Origin: Streptomyces sp. P9-A2
GTDB taxonomy: Bacteria > Actinomycetota > Actinomycetes > Streptomycetales > Streptomycetaceae
Direction of reading: 5' to 3'
Assembly (NCBI RefSeq): GCF_036634175.1
Contig: NZ_JAZIFX010000001.1
Coordinates: forward strand, 4,402,001 to 4,466,000
DNA: 64,000 bases
Shown here piece by piece: positions 1 through 7,595 of this stretch (position 1 is the first letter of the stretch; every line of letters begins with the position of its first letter). The position numbers were made by a program, and so were the translations under genes. The notes beneath the pieces are model-generated. The model searched no databases. It worked only from the letters and a program-made list of their open reading frames with translations, and was not told where the DNA came from.

Positions 1-465
1 CCCACGTAGGAGGGGGAGGTTGGCCGGTCGGCCGGCCGGACCGCCTCTTCACCGGACGCGGGGCTCCGCATCCTGAGGGGGCAAGGTCGGCGCCGAGCAC
101 AACCACCACGTGAGCAGTAGAGGAAACAGCACCACGTCAGCCTCCCGGCATCAGCGGTGGGCCAGTCGCTGTCCGCCGCCGTCCATGTAGACGGCGCGCT
201 GGCCTCTCGGCCCTTCGGGTCAACGACGTCGCAGTTGCGTCACTCGCGGAAGATCGACCGAGTGGATCACACCTTTTCCCTGCGGCGTTTGCCGGTGACG
301 CAACGGCCCCGGCGTATACACACCGGGGCCGCCCTTCCGGGTCGTTGCACGTGAGAGTGCGCAGGCCCACTCACCAGGGTATGCCCGGGGTGCCATTTCA
401 GGCATATGGGATGAGGTGAGGCCGTCATGTGGCCGGCCGGAGCCCTGAGGGCGGCCTGTGCCGGG
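1..465. other. Left-edge region with no supported gene
   Basis: I see no convincing coding frame here. The open frames on both strands are short, overlap one another and have arginine- and proline-rich shadow composition. The region ends at the stop codon of the small minus-strand gene at 466. No RNA gene or repeat was recognised. Confidence 0.4.
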
Positions 466-738
466 TCAGTCACTGTCCTTCTCCTCGGTCTCCATGAGCC
501 GGACCCCCTTGTGCGTCAGTGTGACCATCGCGGGTGTGTTTCCTCGCGCCCAGTCGACCTGGACCAGTCCCTCGGCCGCCAAGTACGTGCAGGCGGCGGC
601 CAGGTCCTCCTCGGGCATGACGAGATCCTCGCGCAGCCGCGCCCCGGTGAGGCCGAGGAGGCGATTGCCTTCGATGGCCTCGTACAGGGTCCTCATGATC
701 GCCTCGCGGTAGTGCTGCCGCTCGTGCAGTGTCGCCAT
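466..738 (-). CDS. Small winged-helix-like hypothetical protein
   Basis: A 90-residue protein starting at ATG 738. The sequence is helix-rich at the N-terminus, followed by a segment that resembles a helix-turn-helix (GLTGARLREDL, then AAACTYLAAEGLVQVDW) and a short strand-turn-strand ending in VTLTHKGVRLME. The order of helices followed by a wing and the phrase 'LTHKG' are typical of small winged-helix domains, so nucleic acid binding is possible. No catalytic motif is visible. The next genes on the left half of the window are also small minus-strand proteins. The assignment to a winged-helix fold is my inference from the sequence pattern only. Confidence 0.6.
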   Translation of the reverse strand: MATLHERQHYREAIMRTLYEAIEGNRLLGLTGARLREDLVMPEEDLAAACTYLAAEGLVQVDWARGNTPAMVTLTHKGVRLMETEEKDSD

Positions 739-820
739 GGTCGCCTGTCTCTCGTGCCGGTACCGACGGAAACCCGTACGTCTGGGGCGGTGTCACCCTT
801 CCCCGCTGAGGGCCGTCTCC

Positions 821-1081
821 TCAGATTTCGTCCGGCTGTGCGTGATCGTCCCCGGAGGACTGGCTGGTCGACAGCCAGGAGCGCACCGGCTCCGCCATGC
901 GCGTGGTGTCCACGGTGAGGTGGAGGCGTGTTCCGCCGTCAGCGCCTGCGGGGTAGCTGCGCGCTTCGGTGGCGGCGTAACAACGGCGGAGAATCTCCGC
1001 GACATGGCGAGCCGCCTCCGGGTCCGCGGCGACGATACGAACCTCCGCGTGCCCGGCCGACGGCAGTTCCGGTGACTTCAT
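821..1081 (-). CDS. Small conserved hypothetical protein
   Basis: An 86-residue protein. I place the start at ATG 1081 rather than at the far-upstream start of the open frame, because the upstream 83 residues are arginine- and proline-rich shadow sequence while the protein from MKSPELPSAG onward has normal composition. The N-terminal half alternates strand and helix (EVRIVAADPEAARHVAEIL), the second half has a strand-rich GGTRLHLTVDTTRM segment, and the C-terminus is acidic. This suggests a small alpha/beta domain. Function is not recognised. Confidence 0.55.
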   Translation of the reverse strand: MKSPELPSAGHAEVRIVAADPEAARHVAEILRRCYAATEARSYPAGADGGTRLHLTVDTTRMAEPVRSWLSTSQSSGDDHAQPDEI

Positions 1082-1187
1082 GGTGAGCCCTTGCTCATAC
1101 AGGACGACGTGCGTCAGGGGGCGACGTGTCGGCGTGTGTGACGGCCGTCGCCCCCTGCTCGCACCGGCTGGAAGCAGGTCTGCGTCA

Positions 1188-1412
1188 TCAGCGGCTCCCC
1201 TCTCGGTGCTCACGGCGTGCGGCGTCGGCAGGAGGACCCTCCGGCGCGGTCGCACGTGGGTTCTTACGGGTCCGCCGACCGATTCCCGGTAGGGCGTCGC
1301 TGTAGCGGAACACCTTGATCCTTTCGTCATGCTGCGCGTTGAGCCGGTGGATCAGGAACATCCCCGCGATGATCACGAAGACGAACACGGCGACGGTGAC
1401 GACTGTCTCCAC
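1188..1412 (-). CDS. Small single-pass membrane protein
   Basis: A 74-residue protein with a GTG start at 1412 and a strong ribosome binding site (GAGGAGGTG just upstream). Residues 3 to 21 form one hydrophobic membrane segment (TVVTVAVFVFVIIAGMFLI). The rest is a hydrophilic, basic cytoplasmic tail rich in Arg, Pro and Glu. It starts only five bases left of the stop of the DUF5994 gene at 1417 and so is probably cotranscribed with it. No function can be assigned. Confidence 0.6.
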   Translation of the reverse strand: METVVTVAVFVFVIIAGMFLIHRLNAQHDERIKVFRYSDALPGIGRRTRKNPRATAPEGPPADAARREHREGSR

Positions 1413-1416
1413 GTCC

Positions 1417-1977
1417 TCACCTCCTCGGGGCGGAACTCAAGATCCCGATCGCGGCTCCGGCCGCCGAAGCGGCTCCGCCGTCGGACTCCCATTCCTCTTC
1501 CCGGCTCCGAGCCTCTTCCGCGTCGTGACTCATGGCCTCGTCGGCCATCAGACCGCTGGCGGTGCGGATACCTTCCGGAACGGTTGCTGCTGTCATCAGC
1601 CGGGCGGCGGCGGCCGGCTCCGTCTCCGGAGGGATCACCAGCAGGTCCAGGCGGCCCACCGTGTAGGAGAAGAGGATCACTTTGTTCGGGTCCTGCTCGT
1701 CGGCGAACCAGCCGACATGCACCGTGTGCCCCGTGACGGGGACCTTGCGCGGGATGACGGGCCAGTGGGCCGGGTTCACGGTGACGTGGGTGATCCGACC
1801 CCAGCACGCGTCCAGCGCGTCCGTCAGAGTGGGGATCTCCCGGAGGAGATCACGGGAGCGTGGCCACCAGGCACCGTCCAGGAGACCTGGAACCGAGCCG
1901 GTCGGGGCCAGGGACAGCCGGGCCGACGCCGAAGGCGGGCGTTCTTCGATGATCGTGGGTTCGATGGTCGCGGTCAT
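1417..1977 (-). CDS. DUF5994 family protein
   Basis: About 186 residues from the preferred ATG at 1977; a longer frame extends to 2082 but its first 35 residues look non-native. The core contains LLDGAWWPRSRDLLREIPTL, then strands with PVTGHTVHVGWF and KVILFSYTVGRLDLLVIPPE, a pattern I associate with the actinobacterial DUF5994 family. Streptomyces often carry several copies. Function is unknown. A paralogue with the same GAWWPRSRD motif is transcribed in the opposite direction from 2256, so the two genes are a divergent pair sharing an intergenic control region. The C-terminal 45 residues are acidic then alanine-rich. Confidence 0.7.
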   Translation of the reverse strand: MTATIEPTIIEERPPSASARLSLAPTGSVPGLLDGAWWPRSRDLLREIPTLTDALDACWGRITHVTVNPAHWPVIPRKVPVTGHTVHVGWFADEQDPNKVILFSYTVGRLDLLVIPPETEPAAAARLMTAATVPEGIRTASGLMADEAMSHDAEEARSREEEWESDGGAASAAGAAIGILSSAPRR

Positions 1978-2255
1978 GACGCGGACCTGTCCCCGAGCCT
2001 CCTCTTGGAGGCCGGTGTTGTTGCTCGCCGGGAACGACACCGGCATGGTGGTCGGTGTGCGAAGTGCTCCCGATTCCTCCACTCTACGCCGCTCAGAGGC
2101 CCCGGGACGTGCGCGTGAGCAGGCGTTTTACCGAGAGGCAACGCGTCCGGAACCGCCGGTGGGCGCAGCCGGTGCGGCGGCGCACGACTTACGGTGAGAG
2201 AACGGGGTCCCGCGTTCGGCGGTGACACCGAATCCCGCAGACAGGCGGACACAAC

Positions 2256-2786
2256 ATGACCGGATCCGACATCCCTCGTGCGCCCGGGTTCCTGCCGGAC
2301 GCGATCCATCGGGCCGCGAAACCCGGGACAGTTCTTCTGCGGTTGGAGACGACGCAATCCCGGGAAGGCAATCTCGACGGCGCGTGGTGGCCGCGTTCCC
2401 GCGACATCGGCGCGGAGTTGCCCGACCTCATCCACGTGCTGACCGGGCACCTCGGCCCGATCACGCGCGTCGGCCTGGACGGCACCGCGTGGGATGAACT
2501 TCCCACACGCCTGGTCATCGACGACCAGGTCGTCCATATCGACTCCTTCCCGGTCGGTGATGACACCGCCCTGATCACCCGGGGCGACCAGGACCACTTC
2601 TCCCTTCTCGTGGTCCCGCCGCACGCGACACCCGATGCCGCCCGTGCCGCGATGGCCCGCGCAGTCCGGGCCGACAACGTCACCCATGCCGCACAGATCC
2701 TCATCGACACCGGCACCCATCAGGCACACCCGATCCCCGCGGAGGACCCCCGGACCGGCGAGGAACGCCACGAGCCCCAGGAATGA
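2256..2786 (+). CDS. DUF5994 family protein (divergent paralogue)
   Basis: A 176-residue protein beginning MTGSDIPRAP. It shares the block LDGAWWPRSRDIGAELPDL with the minus-strand gene at 1417-1977, followed by HVLTGHLGPITRV, a strand region (LVIDDQVVHIDSF) and the DHFSLLVVPP segment equivalent to LDLLVIPP in the paralogue. Its length matches the family. No signal peptide or membrane segment is seen, so it should be cytoplasmic. The function of DUF5994 is unknown. Confidence 0.7.
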   Translation: MTGSDIPRAPGFLPDAIHRAAKPGTVLLRLETTQSREGNLDGAWWPRSRDIGAELPDLIHVLTGHLGPITRVGLDGTAWDELPTRLVIDDQVVHIDSFPVGDDTALITRGDQDHFSLLVVPPHATPDAARAAMARAVRADNVTHAAQILIDTGTHQAHPIPAEDPRTGEERHEPQE

Positions 2787-2926
2787 CGTCTGGAGGCCCG
2801 AGTGCCCACAGGGCTGTCTTTGCCGCGGCGCCGACTTCAAGGTGATCGGGGCGGTACCGCCAGTCGGGGCGCATGCCCGGTAGTGGTGTCCGCTGATGTT
2901 CCGCTGGTGCCGTTAGTGTGCGCGAC

Positions 2927-3901
2927 ATGGCCCATACTCGGCTGTACCGCGCCGGCTCCCTGGTCGAGGAGGGCTTCCCGGTCCGGGACATCGCCCGGCA
3001 TCTGGCGGATCCGTCTTCGACCGTGTGGTTGGACCTGTACCGCCCGAACCGCGCCGAGTTCACGGCGGTCGGCGAGGAACTCGGTCTCCACGAGCTGGCT
3101 CTCGAGGGCGCGTTGCACGAGGGACAGCGGGCGAAACTCGACAACTACCGTACCCATCACTTCCTCAGTGTCTACGCGGTCGCCGTCGACCCGGACGGCG
3201 CGGGACTGACGATGAGCGAGCTCGCGGTCATCCTCACGCCGCAGGCGCTGATCACGGTCCGCAAGGACGCCGCGTTCGCCCTCGACGAGCTGGTCGCCCG
3301 GTGGGACCGTACTCCGGCTCTGGCAGCGCACGGGGTCGCCTTCCTGCTCCACGGCCTGCTCGACCATGTCGTCGACGGGCACTTTGCCGCGGTACAGCAA
3401 CTCGACGAACGTATTGAGGAACTGGACGATCTGCTCTTCGCCGAAGGCGGCCGGGAGATCCAGACCGTACAGCGCCAGTCCTACGCCCTGCGGAAATCAC
3501 TGGTCCGGCTCCGTCGCGTGGTTCTGCCCATGCGGGAGGTCGTCAACGCCCTCATGCGCCCCGACCTCGACGTCGTCGACGGCCCCTTGCTGCCGTACTA
3601 CCGCGATGTGTACGACCACGTGCTGCGTGCCGGCGAGTGGACGGAGTCGCTGCGCGACCTGGTGGCCTCGGTGATGGAAACCAACTTGTCGGTGCAGGCG
3701 AACCGGATGAACCTGATCATGAAGAAGGTGACGAGCTGGGCCGCGATCATCGCCGTGCCCACGGCGATCACTGGCTTCTACGGACAGAACCTTCCCTACC
3801 CCGGCTTCGGACACCAGTCGGGATTCATCGTTTCCAGCGCCGTCATCGTCGTTGTCTCTCTGACGCTGTACTTCGCTTTCAAGCGCTGGGACTGGCTCTG
3901 A
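2927..3901 (+). CDS. CorA-like divalent cation transporter
   Basis: A 324-residue protein of the CorA family, which forms pentameric inner-membrane channels for Mg2+ and Co2+. The N-terminal two thirds is the charged cytoplasmic funnel domain, including a long helix around AVQQLDERIEELDDLLF. Two C-terminal membrane helices follow (about 268-284 and 297-317), with the short basic tail KRWDWL. The family signature GMN loop appears here as YGQNLPYPG, that is G-Q-N instead of G-M-N, a substitution in the selectivity loop that could change ion preference. ATG 2927 is preferred; GTG 2918 is an in-frame alternative. It is monocistronic and is the last chromosomal gene before the integrated elements. 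Confidence 0.85.
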   Translation: MAHTRLYRAGSLVEEGFPVRDIARHLADPSSTVWLDLYRPNRAEFTAVGEELGLHELALEGALHEGQRAKLDNYRTHHFLSVYAVAVDPDGAGLTMSELAVILTPQALITVRKDAAFALDELVARWDRTPALAAHGVAFLLHGLLDHVVDGHFAAVQQLDERIEELDDLLFAEGGREIQTVQRQSYALRKSLVRLRRVVLPMREVVNALMRPDLDVVDGPLLPYYRDVYDHVLRAGEWTESLRDLVASVMETNLSVQANRMNLIMKKVTSWAAIIAVPTAITGFYGQNLPYPGFGHQSGFIVSSAVIVVVSLTLYFAFKRWDWL

Positions 3902-3993
3902 CCGCACACGCTCCCGCGTTCTCGTCGGCAGACGGGCCCTGGGAGCCGGTTCCCGAAGCCGGTTCCCGGACGGCTCCCAAAACGGGTCCGCAC

Positions 3994-4042
3994 AACAGGT
4001 CAGGCCCGGCGCTGATCTCCCAGCACCGGGCCTGACCCGTTG
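3994..4042. terminator. Hairpin next to the outermost att copy
   Basis: A long perfect-to-near-perfect inverted repeat (stem includes GTCAGGCCCGG / CCGGGCCTGAC) lies immediately left of the tRNA-derived repeat at 4050. In the minus direction, which is the direction of the tRNA gene, it would lie just downstream of the tRNA 3' end. It is probably the tRNA terminator from before element insertion. Comparable hairpins flank the other two att copies. Confidence 0.6.
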
Positions 4043-4049
4043 TATCTCT

Positions 4050-4092
4050 GTCGGGGTGGCGGGATTTGAACCCACGACCTCTTCGTCCCGAA
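4050..4092 (-). repeat. att copy 1: 43-bp 3' half of tRNA-Pro
   Basis: Identical over 43 bp to 30936-30978 in the intact tRNA-Pro gene, covering the anticodon loop to the 3' end on the minus strand. After 4092 the sequence diverges and cannot form the 5' half of a tRNA, so this is not a functional tRNA gene. It marks the outer boundary of element A against the left chromosome arm. Confidence 0.9.
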
Positions 4093-4480
4093 TGAGGTTC
4101 GGTTGCTGAGCTCGCCAGGGCGGATGACGTTTTCCCTGGTCAGAGCGTCGGGCTGTCGTGGTCTCGAGTGGTCTCGAAGGGGCTCGGAGAGCGAGTCGGC
4201 TCCCCGATGGCTCCCAGAAGGACCCCCATCCGCCACCTCAGGCTGGTCGGCGCCGACGGACTGGCGATCCGCCTTCTGGCGTGCGTGCACTGGGGCGGTC
4301 GACAGAGATGAGACCTACACATTACGAGGGCTGGTGGGGTGTGCCGGGTGGTTCCGGACGGTGCTCCACTGCCCGGATCTGCCTGGTCAGAGTCCGTGAC
4401 AGGTGTCGCGCGGTCTTCTCCGTGATGCCCTGTGCGGCACCGTCCGCTCACGCACAGCGGGCCGCTGAGCAGCATGTGGG
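4093..4480. other. Left end region of element A with arm-type repeat
   Basis: No gene is supported in this stretch of about 390 bases. It holds GTCGGCTCCC-N3-TGGCTCCCA at 4195-4222, which resembles the sequence at the right end of element A (15028-15054). Such paired sequences near both att cores are where tyrosine integrases and their accessory factors bind, so I read this as an attachment-site arm. The remainder shows no clear structure. Confidence 0.5.
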
Positions 4481-5047
4481 TCAGATCTGCCCGAGGTCGA
4501 TCTCCACCGGGAACGGAGCCGTGACCTTGACGACGCCGGTGAACACGTCACCCTCCCGGTATGTCTTCGTCGCAGGGTCGAGCACGTACGTGTACACCAG
4601 AGGAACGCCTGTCGCGGCCTGCTCGATTCGCCAGTAGAAGCCGATGCCTGCCTTGGCATACTGGTCGACCTTCACGATCCGGTCGGTGGTCTCCGAGCCC
4701 GGTGACACCACCTCCGCCGCCAGCAGCACGTGCTCGGGCCGGGTGGGCGTGACGTCGATCGTGTCCGCGCGGTACACCACGACGTCCGGGCGGCGATTGG
4801 TCAGCGGGACGTCTTGGAGCCGGACGTCGAAGTCGGTGTCTGCGTTCCAGTCCGGCCCCGCGGCGGCATCCAGGGCGTTCGCCAGAATCCGAGCCAGCCG
4901 GTTGTGCCGCTTGGACGCACTCGGGCTCACGACGACCATCCCGTCAACGATCTCGATGCCGGCGCACTGCTCCTCGGACCAGGACTCGTACTCCTCCGCC
5001 GTGATCTGCTCGTGCATCCACGCCGGGGCCACCATCTCGGCCGTCAT
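4481..5047 (-). CDS. Uma2-family (DUF820) putative endonuclease
   Basis: A 188-residue protein starting at ATG 5047, chosen because GGGAGGTG lies six bases upstream; a longer frame starts at 5065. The fold is the PD-(D/E)XK-like Uma2 domain common in actinobacteria and cyanobacteria. An N-terminal [12 protein letters not shown] segment is followed by [14 protein letters not shown], then [11 protein letters not shown] and [16 protein letters not shown], which supply the expected acidic metal-binding residues (the D of RPDVVV, the E of LAAEVVSP). The C-terminal part is strand-rich. Family members are predicted nucleases of unknown role. It is the first gene inside the left end of element A. Confidence 0.75.
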   Translation of the reverse strand: MTAEMVAPAWMHEQITAEEYESWSEEQCAGIEIVDGMVVVSPSASKRHNRLARILANALDAAAGPDWNADTDFDVRLQDVPLTNRRPDVVVYRADTIDVTPTRPEHVLLAAEVVSPGSETTDRIVKVDQYAKAGIGFYWRIEQAATGVPLVYTYVLDPATKTYREGDVFTGVVKVTAPFPVEIDLGQI

Positions 5048-5249
5048 GAAGCACCTCCCGGACACTGTGCGGCGGGCCCGATCCCGCTCGGTTCAGCGTA
5101 CTGTCTCCGGCCCGTCGGACACTCTGCCTCAGGGCTGTCGGACATCGGCAACATGGGTGCCGGCCTTGTGGCCGACGCCCCTCCGGAGCTGCGCCGCTGA
5201 TCAGCGACGGCGTGCTCTGCCTCGCCGCGGTCGCCGCAGTGGGAGCCGT

Positions 5250-5550
5250 CACGGTGGACCTGCGCCGGCCCGCCACTGGTCCTCATCCCAGCCGTGGGCG
5301 GCCGGCCCCTGCTCCAGCATCGCGGCCATTTTCTCGCACAACGCCGGGCGGAGTTTGCCACGCTGCCCACCGGGCCCCGGGAGGCCGACGCCGCCCGCCC
5401 TCCGGCGGCCCAGGCGCGCCGCCACTGGTAGGCGGACTTCGATGTCACCCTCAGCAGCTCGGCGACCTCCGGCGCACTGGCCCCGGCCGCGAACAGCTCG
5501 GCGGCCCGCAGGCGCAGCGCCTCGCGTCGCGCGCGTTCCTGAGCGGTCAT
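5250..5550 (-). pseudogene. IS630-family transposase N-terminal remnant
   Basis: Starting at ATG 5550, the frame encodes a helix-turn-helix typical of IS630 transposases ([20 protein letters not shown], then [20 protein letters not shown]). After SRGP the homology continues in another frame ([23 protein letters not shown]), showing a frameshift. It then ends without the DDE catalytic domain. The fragment is therefore a dead transposase of about 100 codons. No terminal inverted repeats were recognised. Confidence 0.7.
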
Positions 5551-5649
5551 CCCGCCGCTTTCTGTGCACCTCACACCTTCCGGTGCAGCGCTGTCGCCGC
5601 GTACCGCCACCCAGGCGGGCTGTCACCGGTCAGACCTCAAAGCGCCGAA

Positions 5650-5883
5650 GTCGGTAATCCAACCGTGCGGGGATGGATGCAGTATTTCGGCCGGTTCTAC
5701 CGGTCGGCGCTGACACCCCTCCTGACGCGCATCAATGCCTGCTTGGCGCGATGGATTCGCCAGAAACACAAGAAGCTCGCGGCGCTACGCGAGGCGCTCC
5801 AGAAGATGTGGGAGATCGCTGATCGGTATCCCCGCATGTTCGCGCACTGGAGTTGGACCACTGTGGCGTCCGGGGCCTGGTGA
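5650..5883 (+). pseudogene. Group II intron maturase, C-terminal remnant
   Basis: The last 75 or so codons of a plus-strand frame read NPTVRGWMQYFGRFYRSAL, then LLTRINACLARWIRQKHKKL and RYPRMFAHWSW. This is the characteristic maturase/thumb C-terminus of group II intron-encoded reverse transcriptases (GW-YYGRFY-S-L, INxYLxRW, HW). All reverse transcriptase motifs upstream are missing, so this is a 5'-truncated remnant. It is followed directly by a recognisable intron domain V/VI, confirming the identity. Confidence 0.8.
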
Positions 5884-5895
5884 TCAGAGTGGCAA

Positions 5896-5965
5896 GAGCC
5901 GTGTAACGGGAGACTGTTACGCACGGCTTCTGTGAGAGCCGAGGGGTGAGATTCCCCTCGGCTAC
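5896..5965 (+). ncRNA. Group II intron domain V and VI remnant
   Basis: Directly after the maturase stop, 5896-5930 can fold as a domain V hairpin: GAGCCGTGTAAC pairs with GTTACGCACGGCTTC around a GGGAGACT-type tip. A second hairpin (GCCGAGGGG / CCCCTCGGC) at about 5938-5962 fits domain VI near the intron 3' end. Both match the usual 3' architecture of bacterial group II introns. With domains I to IV and most of the protein missing it cannot splice on its own. Confidence 0.7.
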
Positions 5966-6093
5966 TCGGCGTCTTCTGGTTCAGGCAACACCCCATTGCC
6001 GATCCTCGCCCGCCGGATCATGCCGTCGCACTCCTTCACCGTCACCCGTCTGTCGACCGTTCCCGATCGCCGCACCCGACCCGGAAAGCGTCG

Positions 6094-6312
6094 TCAGCTC
6101 GGCTTCGGCAAGCCGACCGCACGATGCGGGGACGCCGGCGTGGAGCGCTCTGAATCTGCCGCGAAGAGGCAAGCGGACGTCATGCTTCGGCTGAGTCCGA
6201 CTCGCCGTGCGAGCAGGTCGACGTCGATCCGTGCGCACCCGGCGCGACGCTGCGCCTCCACAGCGGCCACAACGCGCAGAATTGCCCACCGAGGCGGCCG
6301 ACGCGGGGTCAT
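6094..6312 (-). pseudogene. Short helix-turn-helix-like ORF, probably truncated
   Basis: A 72-codon frame starts at an ATG overlapping the riboflavin kinase stop (ATGA). Its first half, WAILRVVAAVEAQRRAG then DLLARRVGLSRS, looks like the start of a helix-turn-helix regulator. The second half loses normal composition, suggesting a frameshift or truncation. The remaining sequence down to 5970 holds no further clear gene. Whether it is still translated is uncertain. Confidence 0.3.
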
Positions 6313-6836
6313 CGCGCGCCCGCTTCGAGCGAGATTGACGTCGCCCAGTTGCGGACATCCTCAATGTCTTTCGCCAACTGCCCCACAAGGTCCTCGACGT
6401 CACGAAACCGGCGTTGCGAGCGGATTCGGTTCACGAGATGGACCGATATTTCCCGGTCGTACAGCTCGATCTCCACGTCGAGAAGATGGGCTTCGAGGAG
6501 TCGTTGGCCGTGGCGGCCGTAGAAGGTGGTTCTCCGTCCGATGGAGACCGCAGCAGGCCAGTGTCGGCCGTCATCCTCCGTGACAACTACGGCGGACCAG
6601 ACACCGTCGAGGCGAGCGCTGGTCGACATGGTGAGGTTGGCGGTGGGAAAACCCAGCAGTCGTCCGCGGGCATCGCCGTGTTGGACGACGCCGGTGACGA
6701 CCTGGTCGTGTGACTGAAGGCTTTCGATCGCGAACGGCCGGCTCGCTGTCAGGCGTCTGGCCGGGCTCTGCCGAGTTATCTGCAGCAACGGAATCCTCCT
6801 TGGTGCGGTCAGGGGCCACATCAGTGGACATCGCAT
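6309..6836 (-). CDS. Stand-alone riboflavin kinase domain protein
   Basis: About 175 residues. From residue 45 on it matches the riboflavin kinase (flavokinase) domain found at the C-terminus of bifunctional FAD synthetases. VVTGVVQHGDARGRLLGFPT is the nucleotide-binding signature (G-x-V-x-x-G-x-x-x-GR-x-x-G-FPTAN). It is followed by DGVWSAVV, WPAAVSIGRRTTF, EAHLLDVEIELYDREI and a C-terminal helix ending DVRNWA. There is no FMN adenylyltransferase domain, so the expected reaction is riboflavin + ATP to FMN. The exact start is unsure because no good ribosome binding site precedes ATG 6836. Located downstream of flavin reductase and flavin monooxygenase genes, it likely supplies local FMN. Confidence 0.8.
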   Translation of the reverse strand: MRCPLMWPLTAPRRIPLLQITRQSPARRLTASRPFAIESLQSHDQVVTGVVQHGDARGRLLGFPTANLTMSTSARLDGVWSAVVVTEDDGRHWPAAVSIGRRTTFYGRHGQRLLEAHLLDVEIELYDREISVHLVNRIRSQRRFRDVEDLVGQLAKDIEDVRNWATSISLEAGAR

Positions 6837-6899
6837 ATGAACCGATCGGCGGCTCGCCCATAGAGACCATTGAGGCGTTATGTCTTTTTAGAGATGGGG

Positions 6900-6942
6900 C
6901 CAGTTGTCTCGTGATTCTCAAACAGAATCACGAGACAACTGG
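6900..6942. repeat. Perfect 19-bp inverted repeat with 5-nt loop
   Basis: CCAGTTGTCTCGTGATTCT (6900-6918) is the exact reverse complement of 6924-6942, separated by CAAAC. It lies between the flavin reductase gene and the riboflavin kinase gene, both on the minus strand. No T-run follows it in either direction, so it is not a standard intrinsic terminator. It could be an operator, an RNA processing hairpin, or a recombination scar. Confidence 0.8.
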
Positions 6943-7031
6943 ATCGATTCCTGTCTCGGCCCGGTAGGGATTCGCGCGGCGGATCGCCTCCGCGTCGGAG
7001 ATGCGGCGCGGAGTCGGTGTGCTCGATTCCG

Positions 7032-7595
7032 TTACGCGGCGTCGACTGCGGGAGGAGAGGCGAGCTCGCGGAATGTCGAACCGTGCCAGACGAGCGGCTC
7101 GTTCTCACCGGCACCGAGACGGTGTGCTTCGAGCAGCACCATCCAGTGGTCGCCGGCTTCCGAGACGGCGGAGATGGAGCAGTCGAGCCACAGCGCCGCA
7201 CCGTCGATGAATACCGCACCGTCATCGCTCACTTCGATCGCGACCTGTTCGAATCGCGCAGCACGATCCTTATGGGCGAGCTGTCGGGTGAGACCGCTCT
7301 GCCCCTTGCCGAAGATCGAAACGCCGAGGCGGCCCGCCTTCGAGATCTGCTCCCATGTCACGGACGTCTTCTGCACCGCGACGGCGACGAGGCACGGTTC
7401 GAGGGACACGCCGACCATGAAGGACGATGCGACGAGCGCGTGCTTCGCTCCGTCGATGTCGGCCGCGAGCGCCGCAACGCCCGAAGGGAACTGAGCGAAC
7501 GTCTGACGCACGATCAGCGGATCGGCGTCGAACCCACGCAGGCGGTTCTGGATCACGGTTTCTTGCTCCTTCACCTCTACGGACACCTGCGTCAC
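7032..7595 (-). CDS. Flavin reductase (DIM6/NTAB, HpaC-like)
   Basis: A 187-residue protein of the flavin reductase-like FMN-binding split barrel family, which uses NAD(P)H to reduce free FMN for a partner monooxygenase. The core shows the family pattern: RQTFAQFPSGVAALAA near the start, HALVASSFMVGVSLEPCLVAV with the Ser-Phe flavin phosphate loop, then FGKGQSGLTRQLAHKDRAAR and ALWLDCSISAVSEAGDHWMV. It starts at a GTG overlapping the SDR stop codon (GTGA), showing tight coupling. Together with the LLM monooxygenase at 10172 it makes a two-component flavin system. Confidence 0.88.
   Translation of the reverse strand: MTQVSVEVKEQETVIQNRLRGFDADPLIVRQTFAQFPSGVAALAADIDGAKHALVASSFMVGVSLEPCLVAVAVQKTSVTWEQISKAGRLGVSIFGKGQSGLTRQLAHKDRAARFEQVAIEVSDDGAVFIDGAALWLDCSISAVSEAGDHWMVLLEAHRLGAGENEPLVWHGSTFRELASPPAVDAA

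Noticed and set aside
4050..4092. A tRNA-Pro gene at the left att copy (and likewise at 15119)
   Set aside because: Only the 3' half is present; the following bases do not form the acceptor and D stems. They are att duplications, not tRNA genes.
6840..7030. FMN riboswitch upstream of the riboflavin kinase gene
   Set aside because: The conserved multi-hairpin FMN element sequences (AGGGGCGGGG-type and GCCCACGAGC-type blocks) were not found; only the simple inverted repeat is present.
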